Source of the DNA: Syntrophorhabdaceae bacterium
Lineage (GTDB): Bacteria; Desulfobacterota; Deferrimicrobia; Deferrimicrobiales; Deferrimicrobiaceae
NCBI GenBank assembly: GCA_009783195.1
Contig: WRHP01000013.1
Location: 1 to 39,672 of the forward strand
DNA length: 39,672 bases
Direction: 5' to 3'
Positions 1 through 7,805 of the stretch are shown piece by piece. Position numbers and translations under genes: made by a program. Numbering within the stretch: position 1 is the stretch's first letter; the number at the start of each line of letters is the position of its first letter. The notes beneath the pieces are model-generated. The model was given only the letters and a program-made list of their open reading frames with translations. It had not been told where the DNA came from and ran no database searches.

Positions 1-1116
1 TGCCGACAGCAACGCCTCTTTCAGCGAAGCAGGATCTTCCGGCGGCACAAGGATAAAGATACCCGGATACTCCGTTACCAACCGACCCAGTTCCGTGTGC
101 GCGTCAGCCGTCACGAGCGCGGCGCCACCAACCGCGAGTATGCCGGTAAGTTTCGAAGGCAGGAAAGCATCGGCGCCACCTTTTTTCTGGATCACCAGAT
201 GAACATCTGCCGTGGCCAAAAGCGACGGAACATCTTCGGGCGGTTGCAGCGGCTTGAAGACTACGTTGCGCAAACCAAGCTTTTTCGTTTTTTCCACAAG
301 ACCATCTCTTGCCGGGCCGTCTCCCACCATAAGGAACAACGCGCTTGGGTATTCTTCCCGCATCGCCGCCGCTGTCTCCAGGATCACCTCCAGCCCTTGT
401 TTTAGCCCCATATTGCCGGCATACAGGACAATTCGCGCATCCGGCGCAAGGCCCCATTCCTCGCGGAAGTCGCGCCCCCGGATTCCCGGCTTGATTTGCT
501 CCGTATCCACCCAGTTTGGAAACAATGCCGCGCGGGAATCGGCCAGCCCCAACTCCGAGAGCCGCGCGACCATTCGCCTGGATACGGATGAAACGATATC
601 GAAGCGGCGCGTCAACCAGCCCTCGACCGCTACGATCCACTTTTTCAGAAAGCCACTCTTCAGGTAGCCAAGCCCGAAAAACGCTTCCACCTCGTAATCC
701 TGCACATGAAGCCACGCCTCGGCCCCAGACAGGCGTGCCGCCGCCAAAGCTCCGGGCGCGCAAAACAATGTCGGCTCGACCGCAAACACAACATCCGGCC
801 GCCAGAAGATCTGGGCCAGCGCTACGGGAAAGCTGGAGAGCGCAAAAGACAGGGGATGAAACAGGCGAGAAATCCCTTCCGGGCGTTTTGGAACCCATAC
901 GGGGCAACGGAATATCTCAACCCCGCGAATCGTTTCCTTGACGTACTTACATCCGTGGTATCCATCGCCAATCTTCCAGGCGGGATAATGCGGCGGCGCC
1001 GACATAACCCGCACGGCATGCCCCCGCGCGGCCAACCACTCGGCCATCTCGGACGTGTATTTGCCGATGCCGATCAACTCCGGAGCGTAGTTCATGCCGT
1101 AGATCAGGATGCGCAC
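1..1116 (-). CDS. wcaI: WcaI-like glycosyltransferase (3' end cut by window)
   Basis: This gene is not in the ORF track because it runs off the left edge; it was read directly on the minus strand. The N-terminus ILIYGMNYAPE followed by GIGKYTSEMAEWLAARGH and APPHYPAWK is the signature of WcaI-type GT4 enzymes, which add a sugar to a lipid-linked repeat unit at the cytoplasmic membrane (WcaI acts in colanic acid synthesis). A typical GT-B second domain follows (VLYAGNMGLKQGLE, then FLPSKLTGILAVGGA). About 372 codons are present and the last few dozen are missing. The likely start is a GTG at 1116 that overlaps the end of the upstream FkbM gene by 13 bases, suggesting translational coupling. 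The frame stays open further upstream, so the exact start is uncertain. Long ORFs in other frames here (104..907 minus, for example) are shadows. The substrate is unknown. Confidence 0.85.
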   Translation of the reverse strand, partial: MRILIYGMNYAPELIGIGKYTSEMAEWLAARGHAVRVMSAPPHYPAWKIGDGYHGCKYVKETIRGVEIFRCPVWVPKRPEGISRLFHPLSFALSSFPVALAQIFWRPDVVFAVEPTLFCAPGALAAARLSGAEAWLHVQDYEVEAFFGLGYLKSGFLKKWIVAVEGWLTRRFDIVSSVSRRMVARLSELGLADSRAALFPNWVDTEQIKPGIRGRDFREEWGLAPDARIVLYAGNMGLKQGLEVILETAAAMREEYPSALFLMVGDGPARDGLVEKTKKLGLRNVVFKPLQPPEDVPSLLATADVHLVIQKKGGADAFLPSKLTGILAVGGAALVTADAHTELGRLVTEYPGIFILVPPEDPASLKEALLSA

Positions 1117-1841
1117 GCCGATTCTTGCCTGCGGAACAGAAAATCCGCCTGAATTGGTTTCCCGTCACGGCCAAAGACAGTGTTATATCTCGCTACAAAC
1201 TGAAAATCCCGACCGCGCAGCCATTCGATTACCTCTTCCGCCAACACCTGGCCTTCATATAACTCGACATAAGAACATTCCACATATACATGGCCGAACA
1301 GTGTCAGTAACTCTTCGCATCCTCTCAGAGCCTCAAGCTCGTACCCTTGAACATCCAGTTTCAGCAATGCGTTGGGACAAAGATCCTCAGGCGACACAAA
1401 CTCAATCAAGCGGCCTACTCGAACATTAAGCGTCGCCACTTCTCCGGTTCCGGGAAATATGGCAATCTGCATCGGCGTAATCGGCAACAGCGAAGAAGAA
1501 TCGTTTTTTTTGGAGACATGCATGAGCGCGGTACCGGAAACCAGGCCAATGGCCGCTTCGAGCAACACCACTTTCTCGTCGCCCTCGAACACCTTTCTGA
1601 ATGCCGCCGCAGATCCCGGCAACGGTTCAAAAAAAATAATCCGTGCCGCCGGAAAACAATTTCGTGCCGCCAGCGCGAACTGACCACGACCGGCGCCAAC
1701 ATCGATCACGGTTTGGCAATCAAGACCAGAAAGAACCTGTTCATGCTCCACTCCCGCCGCAACCTGATGAAAAAACAGTTTTTTCCTGTAACAGGGCGAC
1801 TTGAGCAACTTTCTGAATTTGCCGATTTTAGTGAAAACCAT
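1104..1841 (-). CDS. FkbM family methyltransferase
   Basis: This is a 245-residue SAM-dependent methyltransferase of the FkbM family, which usually O-methylates sugars in polysaccharides or glycosylated products. The SAM-binding motif I is visible as VIDVGAGRGQFAL at about residues 45-57, followed by the acidic FFEPLP. The FkbM hallmark LKLDVQGYELEALRG lies near residues 161-175. There is no signal peptide or membrane segment, so it should act in the cytoplasm on a sugar nucleotide or lipid-linked intermediate. The ATG at 1841 overlaps the stop of the upstream glycosyltransferase by 14 bases and a GGGA-like Shine-Dalgarno precedes it. It sits between two glycosyltransferases, which supports a role in modifying the surface glycan. 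The acceptor sugar and position cannot be read from sequence. Confidence 0.88.
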   Translation of the reverse strand: MVFTKIGKFRKLLKSPCYRKKLFFHQVAAGVEHEQVLSGLDCQTVIDVGAGRGQFALAARNCFPAARIIFFEPLPGSAAAFRKVFEGDEKVVLLEAAIGLVSGTALMHVSKKNDSSSLLPITPMQIAIFPGTGEVATLNVRVGRLIEFVSPEDLCPNALLKLDVQGYELEALRGCEELLTLFGHVYVECSYVELYEGQVLAEEVIEWLRGRDFQFVARYNTVFGRDGKPIQADFLFRRQESACAS

Positions 1842-2988
1842 TTTCCCGCTTGATAATGCTCATCAGCTTTTCCGCCACCCGCCGGACATCGAACCGACGC
1901 TCAAAGCACGCCCTGGCTTGCGTACGTATCCGGCGGATCTCTTCCGGAGACAGACCAAGCCAGCGTTCCAAGAGTCTGACAACCCCGTCAAGATTGTCAG
2001 TTTCCGCGAAACCCGCCCCGTCGCCGATTATTTCCTTCCATATGTTCACTTTGTCGGTAATCAGAACCGGCAGCCCGCACGCAAGCGCCTCCGCAACCAC
2101 AATCCCGAAATTTTCCGAATGAGACGGAAGTATAAAAACCTCCGCCGCATGAAACGCGCCCCATTTCAAATCTCCGGTCAGCATTCCTGTCCAGGTAATC
2201 CTGTCTTCCACTCCGCGCTTTTTGGACAGCGCTTCGAGCTTTCTTTGCCACCCTTCCTGGTCCGGGCCCGCCATAACCAGGCGTAATTCGGGATTTCCTT
2301 CCGCCGCTCGGGCAAACGATTCAATCAAAAGGTCGCAGCCTTTCTTCCGATGAATGCGGCTTAGAAAAAGGATCAACCGTTTTCCTTGCAGCAACGGAAA
2401 GCGTTGCAAGAAAAATTCTCTTTGCCGATCCGGATCGCCTGCGTAATCAGGTACACAGCATTCGACCACTTCCTCGTTAGCCTGGTACATCCAAAACGAT
2501 TGTCTGGCGAGATTTTTCTCTTCCTCGCAGGTAAATAACACCGCTTTGGCGTCTCGCAACACCCGATACTCCGCCCAAGGCCAGTAAAGCCATTTTTTCA
2601 TGTGCTTTGCGGGATAAGCCCGTTTGAACCATGGATCAAGAGCGCCGTGTATAAATACGAAATATGGAAAAGACCGGGTACGGGCGGCTATCCATGTCCC
2701 GATGCTTTGAAACTGCCATATGCCATGGACTATGACGGCATCGAATTCACGCGCATGCGTTTTCAGCCACGGAATCAATCGTCTGTTGAAACGATACTTT
2801 CCGAAGCTTGGCCCCAATCCATGAACAATCCCGGGGAAATCGGCAATCCAAGGCACATCCTTCCCGTCCAGCGTGACCACTTCGGCACAATTTCCCATGC
2901 TGTTGATTGCAACGGTCATCTGCCGACATGCTTTTACCGGCCCGCCGTACGCCGGATTCAATGTGCCAATCACCTGTAGCAGCCTCAT
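1828..2988 (-). CDS. GT4 family glycosyltransferase
   Basis: This is a GT-B fold, family 4 (group 1) glycosyltransferase of 386 residues when begun at MRLLQVIGTLNPAYGGP. The glycine-rich N-terminal loop and the C-terminal nucleotide-sugar motif (LPSHSENFGIVVAEALACG, an E-x7-E arrangement) are clear. A segment reading LILFLSRIHRKKGCDLLI is the usual linker into the second Rossmann domain. The ORF track starts eight codons earlier, but the ATG at 2988 overlaps the upstream methyltransferase stop as ATGA, which favours this start. It is probably one of the enzymes that extends the repeat unit on undecaprenyl diphosphate at the inner face of the cytoplasmic membrane. Donor and acceptor are unknown. 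Confidence 0.88.
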   Translation of the reverse strand: MRLLQVIGTLNPAYGGPVKACRQMTVAINSMGNCAEVVTLDGKDVPWIADFPGIVHGLGPSFGKYRFNRRLIPWLKTHAREFDAVIVHGIWQFQSIGTWIAARTRSFPYFVFIHGALDPWFKRAYPAKHMKKWLYWPWAEYRVLRDAKAVLFTCEEEKNLARQSFWMYQANEEVVECCVPDYAGDPDRQREFFLQRFPLLQGKRLILFLSRIHRKKGCDLLIESFARAAEGNPELRLVMAGPDQEGWQRKLEALSKKRGVEDRITWTGMLTGDLKWGAFHAAEVFILPSHSENFGIVVAEALACGLPVLITDKVNIWKEIIGDGAGFAETDNLDGVVRLLERWLGLSPEEIRRIRTQARACFERRFDVRRVAEKLMSIIKRENGFH

Positions 2989-3611
2989 ATGCCGCATTCG
3001 AACCCAAGGCAATTTTCCCAGCGTTCCTTCTCTTCCACCCGCAAAAACATTGGATCTTCCGAATCATTAAAGAACGCTTTGCGAATATTCCTGAATCCGG
3101 CGTCGGCAAGTTCCGCCTGCATCGAAGCAAAATCCCACATCCACCTGTGCCGGGTATTTCCTAACCATTCCGCCAGAAATTCGCCCAGTTTCTTCCCTCT
3201 TCTCCATTGTCCCAACCCCGTTCCCTTCATAAATTCACAGGCCGAGACGGCGGAGTAATCATCCATGTAGCGCACAGCGTAATATCTCAAATCAGGAAGG
3301 ACGAATCGAAATCTGCCCTCCTCGGCCAACAAAGCATGGGTATTCCTCAAGGCTATTTTTAAATCTTCATGGGAGAAATGCTCCAGCACATGACTACAAT
3401 AGACACCTTTACAACTGTTGGGATTAACCGGCAGGCCCAGCAATATATCTCCATACCGAACATTTGGCGGAAACGGCTTGGGATTTCGCTTTATAAACCT
3501 GCCGATGCCCGGAATCTTTTCCAGGCGTAATGTCGGCGAGGCGTCGAAATTGAGCCATTCTTCGGGTGTACACCAACCGCAACCATATTGAACGTAAAGA
3601 CCTGTGTTCAT
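2985..3611 (-). CDS. Small SAM-dependent methyltransferase (COG4627-like)
   Basis: This is a class I methyltransferase-like protein of about 208 residues. The start QYGCGWCTPEEWLNFDASPT resembles the predicted SAM-dependent methyltransferases found in polysaccharide clusters, where the motif I glycines sit unusually close to the N-terminus. YCSHVLEHFSHEDL is the usual post-motif HxLEH segment, and GRFRFVLPDLRYY follows. The ORF track begins 12 codons earlier, but those codons come from the tail of the decayed GT9 gene upstream, so the ATG at 3611 is preferred; its Shine-Dalgarno is weak. A short piece of a second copy of this gene remains at about 4700-4746, showing that it was the third member of a duplicated block. 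The methyl acceptor is unknown. Confidence 0.75.
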   Translation of the reverse strand: MNTGLYVQYGCGWCTPEEWLNFDASPTLRLEKIPGIGRFIKRNPKPFPPNVRYGDILLGLPVNPNSCKGVYCSHVLEHFSHEDLKIALRNTHALLAEEGRFRFVLPDLRYYAVRYMDDYSAVSACEFMKGTGLGQWRRGKKLGEFLAEWLGNTRHRWMWDFASMQAELADAGFRNIRKAFFNDSEDPMFLRVEEKERWENCLGFECGI

Positions 3612-3621
3612 ATTATTCGCG

Positions 3622-3959
3622 CTACCCAATGCTCCCGCTTTTCGCACGCCACATCAAACATCTTCTATACGGTTATGGAAGCGACACACTTTTTCATTTT
3701 CAAGACATTTCCAAGTCAATACCCGCGGTAACCGGTTCGACAATAAATAACGCGACGGCCCGAACTGAAAGGAAACCTGCATGGGTAAGGCCGGACCTGC
3801 AGACAACGGCCTCCATCAGCACCGCTTTGCCACTAACGTAAAAATTGCGTTGCTTCGCATCCAGAAACACCCGTCCGCGCGATCGAATCATGCGCGTAAA
3901 CGCGACAATCATGTCGCCCGGCTGCCAAAGCGATAAATGAGGACTTTACTGATACTCAC
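3622..3959 (-). pseudogene. Decayed GT9 glycosyltransferase (internal deletion plus frameshift)
   Basis: This stretch is a broken paralogue of the intact GT9 gene at 4758-5810. The 5' part (GTG start at 3959, then AAAGTCCTCATTTAT) matches the start of the intact gene almost base for base. A one-base loss in the glycine loop (AGCCGGGCGAC against AGCCTGGGCGAC) then shifts the frame. About 60 codons later it joins sequence matching the last 45 or so codons of the intact gene (AAATGTCTTGA, then AGATGTTTGATG and GCGTGCGAAAAGC), ending at the equivalent TAG. Roughly 240 middle codons, including the HDSGP sugar-nucleotide motif, are gone. The 70-residue ORF at 3700-3912 in the track is a fragment of this relic and not a separate gene. 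It lies just downstream of a methyltransferase, as the intact copy does. Confidence 0.85.
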
Positions 3960-4689
3960 TTTTTTCGGCAACAACGAGAAAATTCTGGCTGAAGATAACC
4001 CCGCTATTTATATCTCCTGTCTCCACTGCAATGTAAAAACGCAGGATAGAGCGTATTACCTTCCAAAGCACAAACCGGATTGCGCTTTTTACACCGTGAG
4101 GAACCGGCGCGTCCTCGAAACAGCGGATATTGGAGAAACCGGAGGAAAGTAGCAGCTGGCTTATGGAATTGCGGGTGAAAGCCAGTTCATGGGTCAGGTC
4201 AAAATATCGTGATCGCCCGCAAAAAGGCGATCCCCCGTTCGGCATGTTAATGATCCAACGCCCACCGGGTTTCACCACGCGATAAATCTGGTCGACAAAC
4301 CCCAATAACTCCTCTCGGGTAAAATGTTCGACCACATCAATAGTTATCACGATATCCACGGATTCCGAACGCTGCTCCGGCAAAAAAACCATAAGATCGG
4401 CTTCCTCTACACCCTCGATTCCAAGCTTTTTCGCCGAGGCAATCTGTTCCGACGAGCCGTCCACACCGCGAATATTTTGATACCCGGCAAGACGGGCGAA
4501 ATAAATCAATGCGCCATGGCCGCAACCCAGGTCAAGAATCGCCGCGTTGCGATCGGCAAGAAAATGGCGTCGTATCAGCCGCTTCATCCAAGGCGCCCTC
4601 GGTTTTAAACCGCTTGTATCGGCAGGCACAAAATAACAGTCGCGCGAATTCACATAATGACGGTATATACGGTTCCGGTATTCAGTCAC
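3946..4689 (-). CDS. SAM-dependent methyltransferase, copy B of a tandem pair
   Basis: This is a class I methyltransferase of about 247 residues with motif I ILDLGCGHGALIYFA, the acidic strand end GVDGS, and IDVVEHF as motif II. A hydrophobic stretch near residue 205 (FVLWKVIRSILRFYIA) may touch the membrane. The ORF track starts at an upstream ATG, but alignment with copy A (5807-6541, MSEYRNRSYRYYV) places the start at the GTG at 4689 (VTEYRNRIYRHYV), preceded by AAAAGGGG. The extra 17 codons come from the remnant of another gene. By eye about seven in ten residues match copy A, so the duplication is not very recent and both copies have stayed intact, suggesting both are used. The 3' end differs from copy A by a small indel that extends it by a few codons over the dead GT9 start. 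Confidence 0.85.
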   Translation of the reverse strand: MTEYRNRIYRHYVNSRDCYFVPADTSGLKPRAPWMKRLIRRHFLADRNAAILDLGCGHGALIYFARLAGYQNIRGVDGSSEQIASAKKLGIEGVEEADLMVFLPEQRSESVDIVITIDVVEHFTREELLGFVDQIYRVVKPGGRWIINMPNGGSPFCGRSRYFDLTHELAFTRNSISQLLLSSGFSNIRCFEDAPVPHGVKSAIRFVLWKVIRSILRFYIAVETGDINSGVIFSQNFLVVAEKSEYQ

Positions 4690-4699
4690 TATACAAACC

Positions 4700-4746
4700 C
4701 CTTTTCGTCTGTCCCAACCCCGTTCTTTCCATGAATCCACTGGCTA
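4700..4746 (-). pseudogene. Short remnant of a second COG4627-like methyltransferase
   Basis: Between the intact GT9 stop and methyltransferase copy B lies about 45 bases that match the middle of the small methyltransferase at 2985-3611 (its region about 3190-3244). The match includes 16 identical bases (TGTCCCAACCCCGTTC on the plus strand) and continues at lower identity on both sides. Translated, it reads as a version of FMKGTGLGQWRRG. This is best explained as the scar left when the third gene of the upstream duplicated unit was deleted. It is too short to be functional. Confidence 0.65.
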
Positions 4747-4757
4747 AAGCAACAGGG

Positions 4758-5810
4758 CTACCCGTGGTCCAGCTTTTCGCGCACCGCATCAAACACCTCT
4801 TCAACGGTTATAGAGGCGATGCATTTTTTTTCATACTCAAGACATTTCACCAGCATGCACCCAAAGCAATCAGTCCGATGATAGATAACGCTGTGGTCAA
4901 AACCAAAAGGAAACCATACGCCAGGCTCAATCCGCGCACTGAAAACCGCAACACACGGAACTCCGCATGCGGCCGCAAGGTGCATCGGCCCACTGTCGTG
5001 GCCAACAAAAAGCATCGATTTTTCGAGTACACAAGCGCTGACTCTTGGAGGGATTAGCCCGCAAAGGTTTTGCTTTGGCCCTTTCCATTTCGCGGCAACG
5101 GATTCGCTCTTTCTTCTTTCACCCTCCGAACCGATCATCACGAGCCCCAGGCCGGGGAACCGATCAGACACTCTGCTCAGCAAATCAGACCAGTTACCTT
5201 CTCCCCAATCGTTAACATCTACTTTTGTCCCAACACTTGCCACGATGAATCGAGCCGCCCCTTCCGGCATAAATCCATCCGCCGTCTTTCTTTCTGCTTC
5301 ATTTAGCCGTAAATCCCAGCTTTCCGGTTTATCCACGAATGCATCACCCAGTTCCCGAATACACCGCGCCAGCCGATTTGCCTCGGATTCAAATCGGTCG
5401 TCCTCATCAAGTACCTTGTATTCTCGCAATTTGGCCGAATACGGTATTCCAACCATTTTTCGAATTCCGCAACCGGCGAAAAACAACGCATCGCGGTAAA
5501 CGGGAATTTTTCCTCTTGGCCTCGTCAGATATACAAGCTGCTCGGGAGCCCATCGGCGAATTTCCCGCCCCAAAATCCAAAGCTTCTTTGGGCTACGAGT
5601 TCCAAGCGGATACTTGAAATACCCATGAACAAGACCAGACCCGCCGATAACAGATTCCATCGATGCCTCTTTGCCGCTGACAGGAAAATTAGTCAAAACA
5701 CGGCGCTCCGCATCCGGGAATGCTCTTGCAATCAAGTGTATGCATGGAAGCGCCACAACCGTGTCGCCCAGGCTGCCCAGGTGATAAATGAGGACTTTAC
5801 GAATGCTCAC
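4758..5810 (-). CDS. Glycosyltransferase family 9 (heptosyltransferase-like)
   Basis: This is an intact 350-residue GT9 protein, the family that includes LPS heptosyltransferases. VLIYHLGSLGDTVVALPCI at the N-terminus is the classic first motif, and FVGHDSGPMHLAAACGVP near residues 265-282 is the C-terminal donor-binding motif. C-terminal cysteines (TDCFGCMLVKCLEYEKKC) resemble the cysteine cluster common at the end of GT9 proteins. The start is a GTG at 5810 overlapping the TGA of methyltransferase copy A, so translation of the two is probably coupled. A dead copy lies at 3622-3959. In this locus it probably transfers one sugar of the exported glycan and not a core heptose, since no other LPS-core genes are visible, but that is inference. 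Confidence 0.9.
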   Translation of the reverse strand: MSIRKVLIYHLGSLGDTVVALPCIHLIARAFPDAERRVLTNFPVSGKEASMESVIGGSGLVHGYFKYPLGTRSPKKLWILGREIRRWAPEQLVYLTRPRGKIPVYRDALFFAGCGIRKMVGIPYSAKLREYKVLDEDDRFESEANRLARCIRELGDAFVDKPESWDLRLNEAERKTADGFMPEGAARFIVASVGTKVDVNDWGEGNWSDLLSRVSDRFPGLGLVMIGSEGERRKSESVAAKWKGPKQNLCGLIPPRVSACVLEKSMLFVGHDSGPMHLAAACGVPCVAVFSARIEPGVWFPFGFDHSVIYHRTDCFGCMLVKCLEYEKKCIASITVEEVFDAVREKLDHG

Positions 5811-6541
5811 TCTTTTTCAGCAACAACGAGAAAATTCTGGGTAAAGATGCCCCCGTTACCTGCATCCCCAGTCTCCGCCGCAATGTAAAGACGCAGGACA
5901 GATCGGATTGCCTTCCAAAGCCCCCATCTTGCCGCACTCTTTACGCCGTGAGGAATCGGCGCATCCTCAAAGCAGCGGACATTGAAAAACCCGGAGGAAA
6001 GCAGCAATTGGTGGATTGACTTACGGGTGAAAACCAATTCGTGGGTCAGGTCTCCGTATCGCACACATCCGAAGAAAGGCGATTCCCCGTTTACTGTATG
6101 AATGATCCATCGCCCGTTACGTTTTAATACGCGACAGACATGGTCAACAAAACCCAACAACTCATCTTTTGTAAAATGTTCTATCACATCAAAAGCTATC
6201 ACCAGATCCACCGATTCCGCCTGCTGCTTCGACAGGAAAACCGACAGGTCAGCTTCCTCAACTCCTTCGATTCCAAGCCTTTTTGCCGCGGCAACCTGTT
6301 CCGGAGATCCATCCACGCCGCGTATATTTTTATACCCGGCAAGACGAGCAAAGTGGATCAAGGCGCCGTGGCCACAGCCAAGATCCAGGATAGAAGCGTT
6401 GCGATCGGCAGGAAAATGATTTCGGATCAACTGTTTTAGGTAAGGCGCCCTTGGCTTGAAACCGCTTGTACCAGAAGGAGCCAGGGGCTCACCTCGCGCG
6501 CTCACATAGTAACGGTAACTACGATTTCTATATTCGGACAT
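5807..6541 (-). CDS. SAM-dependent methyltransferase, copy A of a tandem pair
   Basis: This is a class I methyltransferase of 244 residues, with ASILDLGCGHGALIHFA (motif I), GVDGSPEQ and FDVIEHFTKDEL (motif II). It is paralogous to copy B at 3946-4689 along its full length. The ATG at 6541 shares one base with the stop of the upstream glycosyltransferase (TAATG), and its own TGA overlaps the GTG of the GT9 gene. This arrangement suggests a coupled glycosyltransferase, methyltransferase and GT9 series. It probably methylates a sugar or lipid-linked intermediate in the cytoplasm. Whether the two copies act on different positions or different residues cannot be told from the sequence. Confidence 0.86.
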   Translation of the reverse strand: MSEYRNRSYRYYVSARGEPLAPSGTSGFKPRAPYLKQLIRNHFPADRNASILDLGCGHGALIHFARLAGYKNIRGVDGSPEQVAAAKRLGIEGVEEADLSVFLSKQQAESVDLVIAFDVIEHFTKDELLGFVDHVCRVLKRNGRWIIHTVNGESPFFGCVRYGDLTHELVFTRKSIHQLLLSSGFFNVRCFEDAPIPHGVKSAARWGLWKAIRSVLRLYIAAETGDAGNGGIFTQNFLVVAEKE

Positions 6542-7752
6542 TACGCAAGAGCGCCTTTTGCCCGGATGTTCTTATTTCGCCCCACTGCCAGACATGCGGC
6601 CACAATATCGTCCGCGCAGGATTTTATGCTGTATTTCGAAACCAACTCCAGGCTGCGTCGCCCGAATTCCCGGCGCAGGCTGGCGTCGCGAACCAACCGG
6701 CCCAACGCATTTTTCAACGCATCGACATCCTGATAATCCACCACGAATCCATTCCATCCCTCTTTCACCAAATCAGCGGCACAACCAACCTTGTCCGTAA
6801 CCACAATCGGAAGAGAAAAATTCATGGCTTCGTTCACAACAAGCCCCCATGTCTCCATATATGACGAAGGAAGCACAAAAATATCCGCTACCGAATAAGC
6901 GCGAGGTATCTCCGTCTGATTGAGAAATCCGGGTAGGATGACATCGGGAATTTGCCTACGACGGATCAGATCTTCCATGGAAGACCTCAAAGGCCCATTT
7001 CCAACCATAAGAAGCATGCACGGCATCTCTGCTCTCAAACACGCAAAAGCCTCGATCAGCAACAATGGCTGCTTTTTCTCTATGAATTTTCCGGCAAACA
7101 TGATCACCGGGACATCATCAGGTATTCCAAATTCCAAGCGAAGTTGTTTTCTTTTTGATGTCAGTGCAATCGCCTTCCCGCGAAAGAAATCGTTATCTAC
7201 ACAGTATCGGGCAGGAAACAATCTGTCAGGCCGCATCCCATAATGCTTGAAATATCGACGATTGTTTTCTCCTATGTATAACCCGTAGGTACAGCAAAAC
7301 AACCCCCGAAGCATAACCGTTTTCAACAGCCTCTTATACCAGGGTCTTCCGTTTAAAAGTGTTTGTTCCTCGCGAATCAAAATTTTCGTTCCGCTGAAAC
7401 ACGCAGTAGCAACAGCAAGCCAAGTATTAAGGTGTGCATACCCATGAACCCATACAACGTCAAATTGCCCAAATACTGTCTCCCTAAGAATGTCCCAATT
7501 CGGCATTTGAAAAAAATTAATTTCCAATTTTTTGTTTATTGCGCTTGGACACCATCGAACGTCATACCCATCCAGTAACGAAATATTCCACTCAATCTCC
7601 TGGCCAAACTCCTTATCTTTATGCCGCATCAGCGACTCATCAGAGAAATAAAATACTGTTTGATGAATTTCCTGACGGCCGGCAAGCTCTTTATACAATG
7701 GAGAAAGATATTGAATCGGATGAGACACCAGATGAGCCACGCGAATTATCAT
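6541..7752 (-). CDS. GT4 family glycosyltransferase
   Basis: This is a 403-residue GT-B glycosyltransferase. RVAHLVSHPIQYLSPLYKEL is a characteristic N-terminal strand-loop of a GT4 subfamily common in exopolysaccharide loci. Further on, VIMFAGKFIEKKQPLLLIEAF starts the donor domain, and LPSSYMETWGLVVNEAMNF carries the E-x7-E-type motif. There is no signal peptide; it should act on the cytoplasmic face. The ATG at 7752 is preceded by AT-rich sequence with only a weak Shine-Dalgarno, and the 3' end overlaps methyltransferase copy A by one base. The gene begins just downstream of the AT-rich wzy candidate. Sugar specificity is unknown. Confidence 0.88.
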   Translation of the reverse strand: MIIRVAHLVSHPIQYLSPLYKELAGRQEIHQTVFYFSDESLMRHKDKEFGQEIEWNISLLDGYDVRWCPSAINKKLEINFFQMPNWDILRETVFGQFDVVWVHGYAHLNTWLAVATACFSGTKILIREEQTLLNGRPWYKRLLKTVMLRGLFCCTYGLYIGENNRRYFKHYGMRPDRLFPARYCVDNDFFRGKAIALTSKRKQLRLEFGIPDDVPVIMFAGKFIEKKQPLLLIEAFACLRAEMPCMLLMVGNGPLRSSMEDLIRRRQIPDVILPGFLNQTEIPRAYSVADIFVLPSSYMETWGLVVNEAMNFSLPIVVTDKVGCAADLVKEGWNGFVVDYQDVDALKNALGRLVRDASLRREFGRRSLELVSKYSIKSCADDIVAACLAVGRNKNIRAKGALA

Positions 7753-7805
7753 AAAAATAAAACCTTATTTTTTATTAATTTTAAACCATTAAATGATAAT
7801 ACACG

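Noticed and set aside
104-907. 267-codon minus-strand ORF in the ORF track
   Set aside because: It is a shadow frame of the WcaI-like glycosyltransferase; its translation is Arg/Gly/Ala-rich with no domain, while the correct frame gives a clear GT4 protein.
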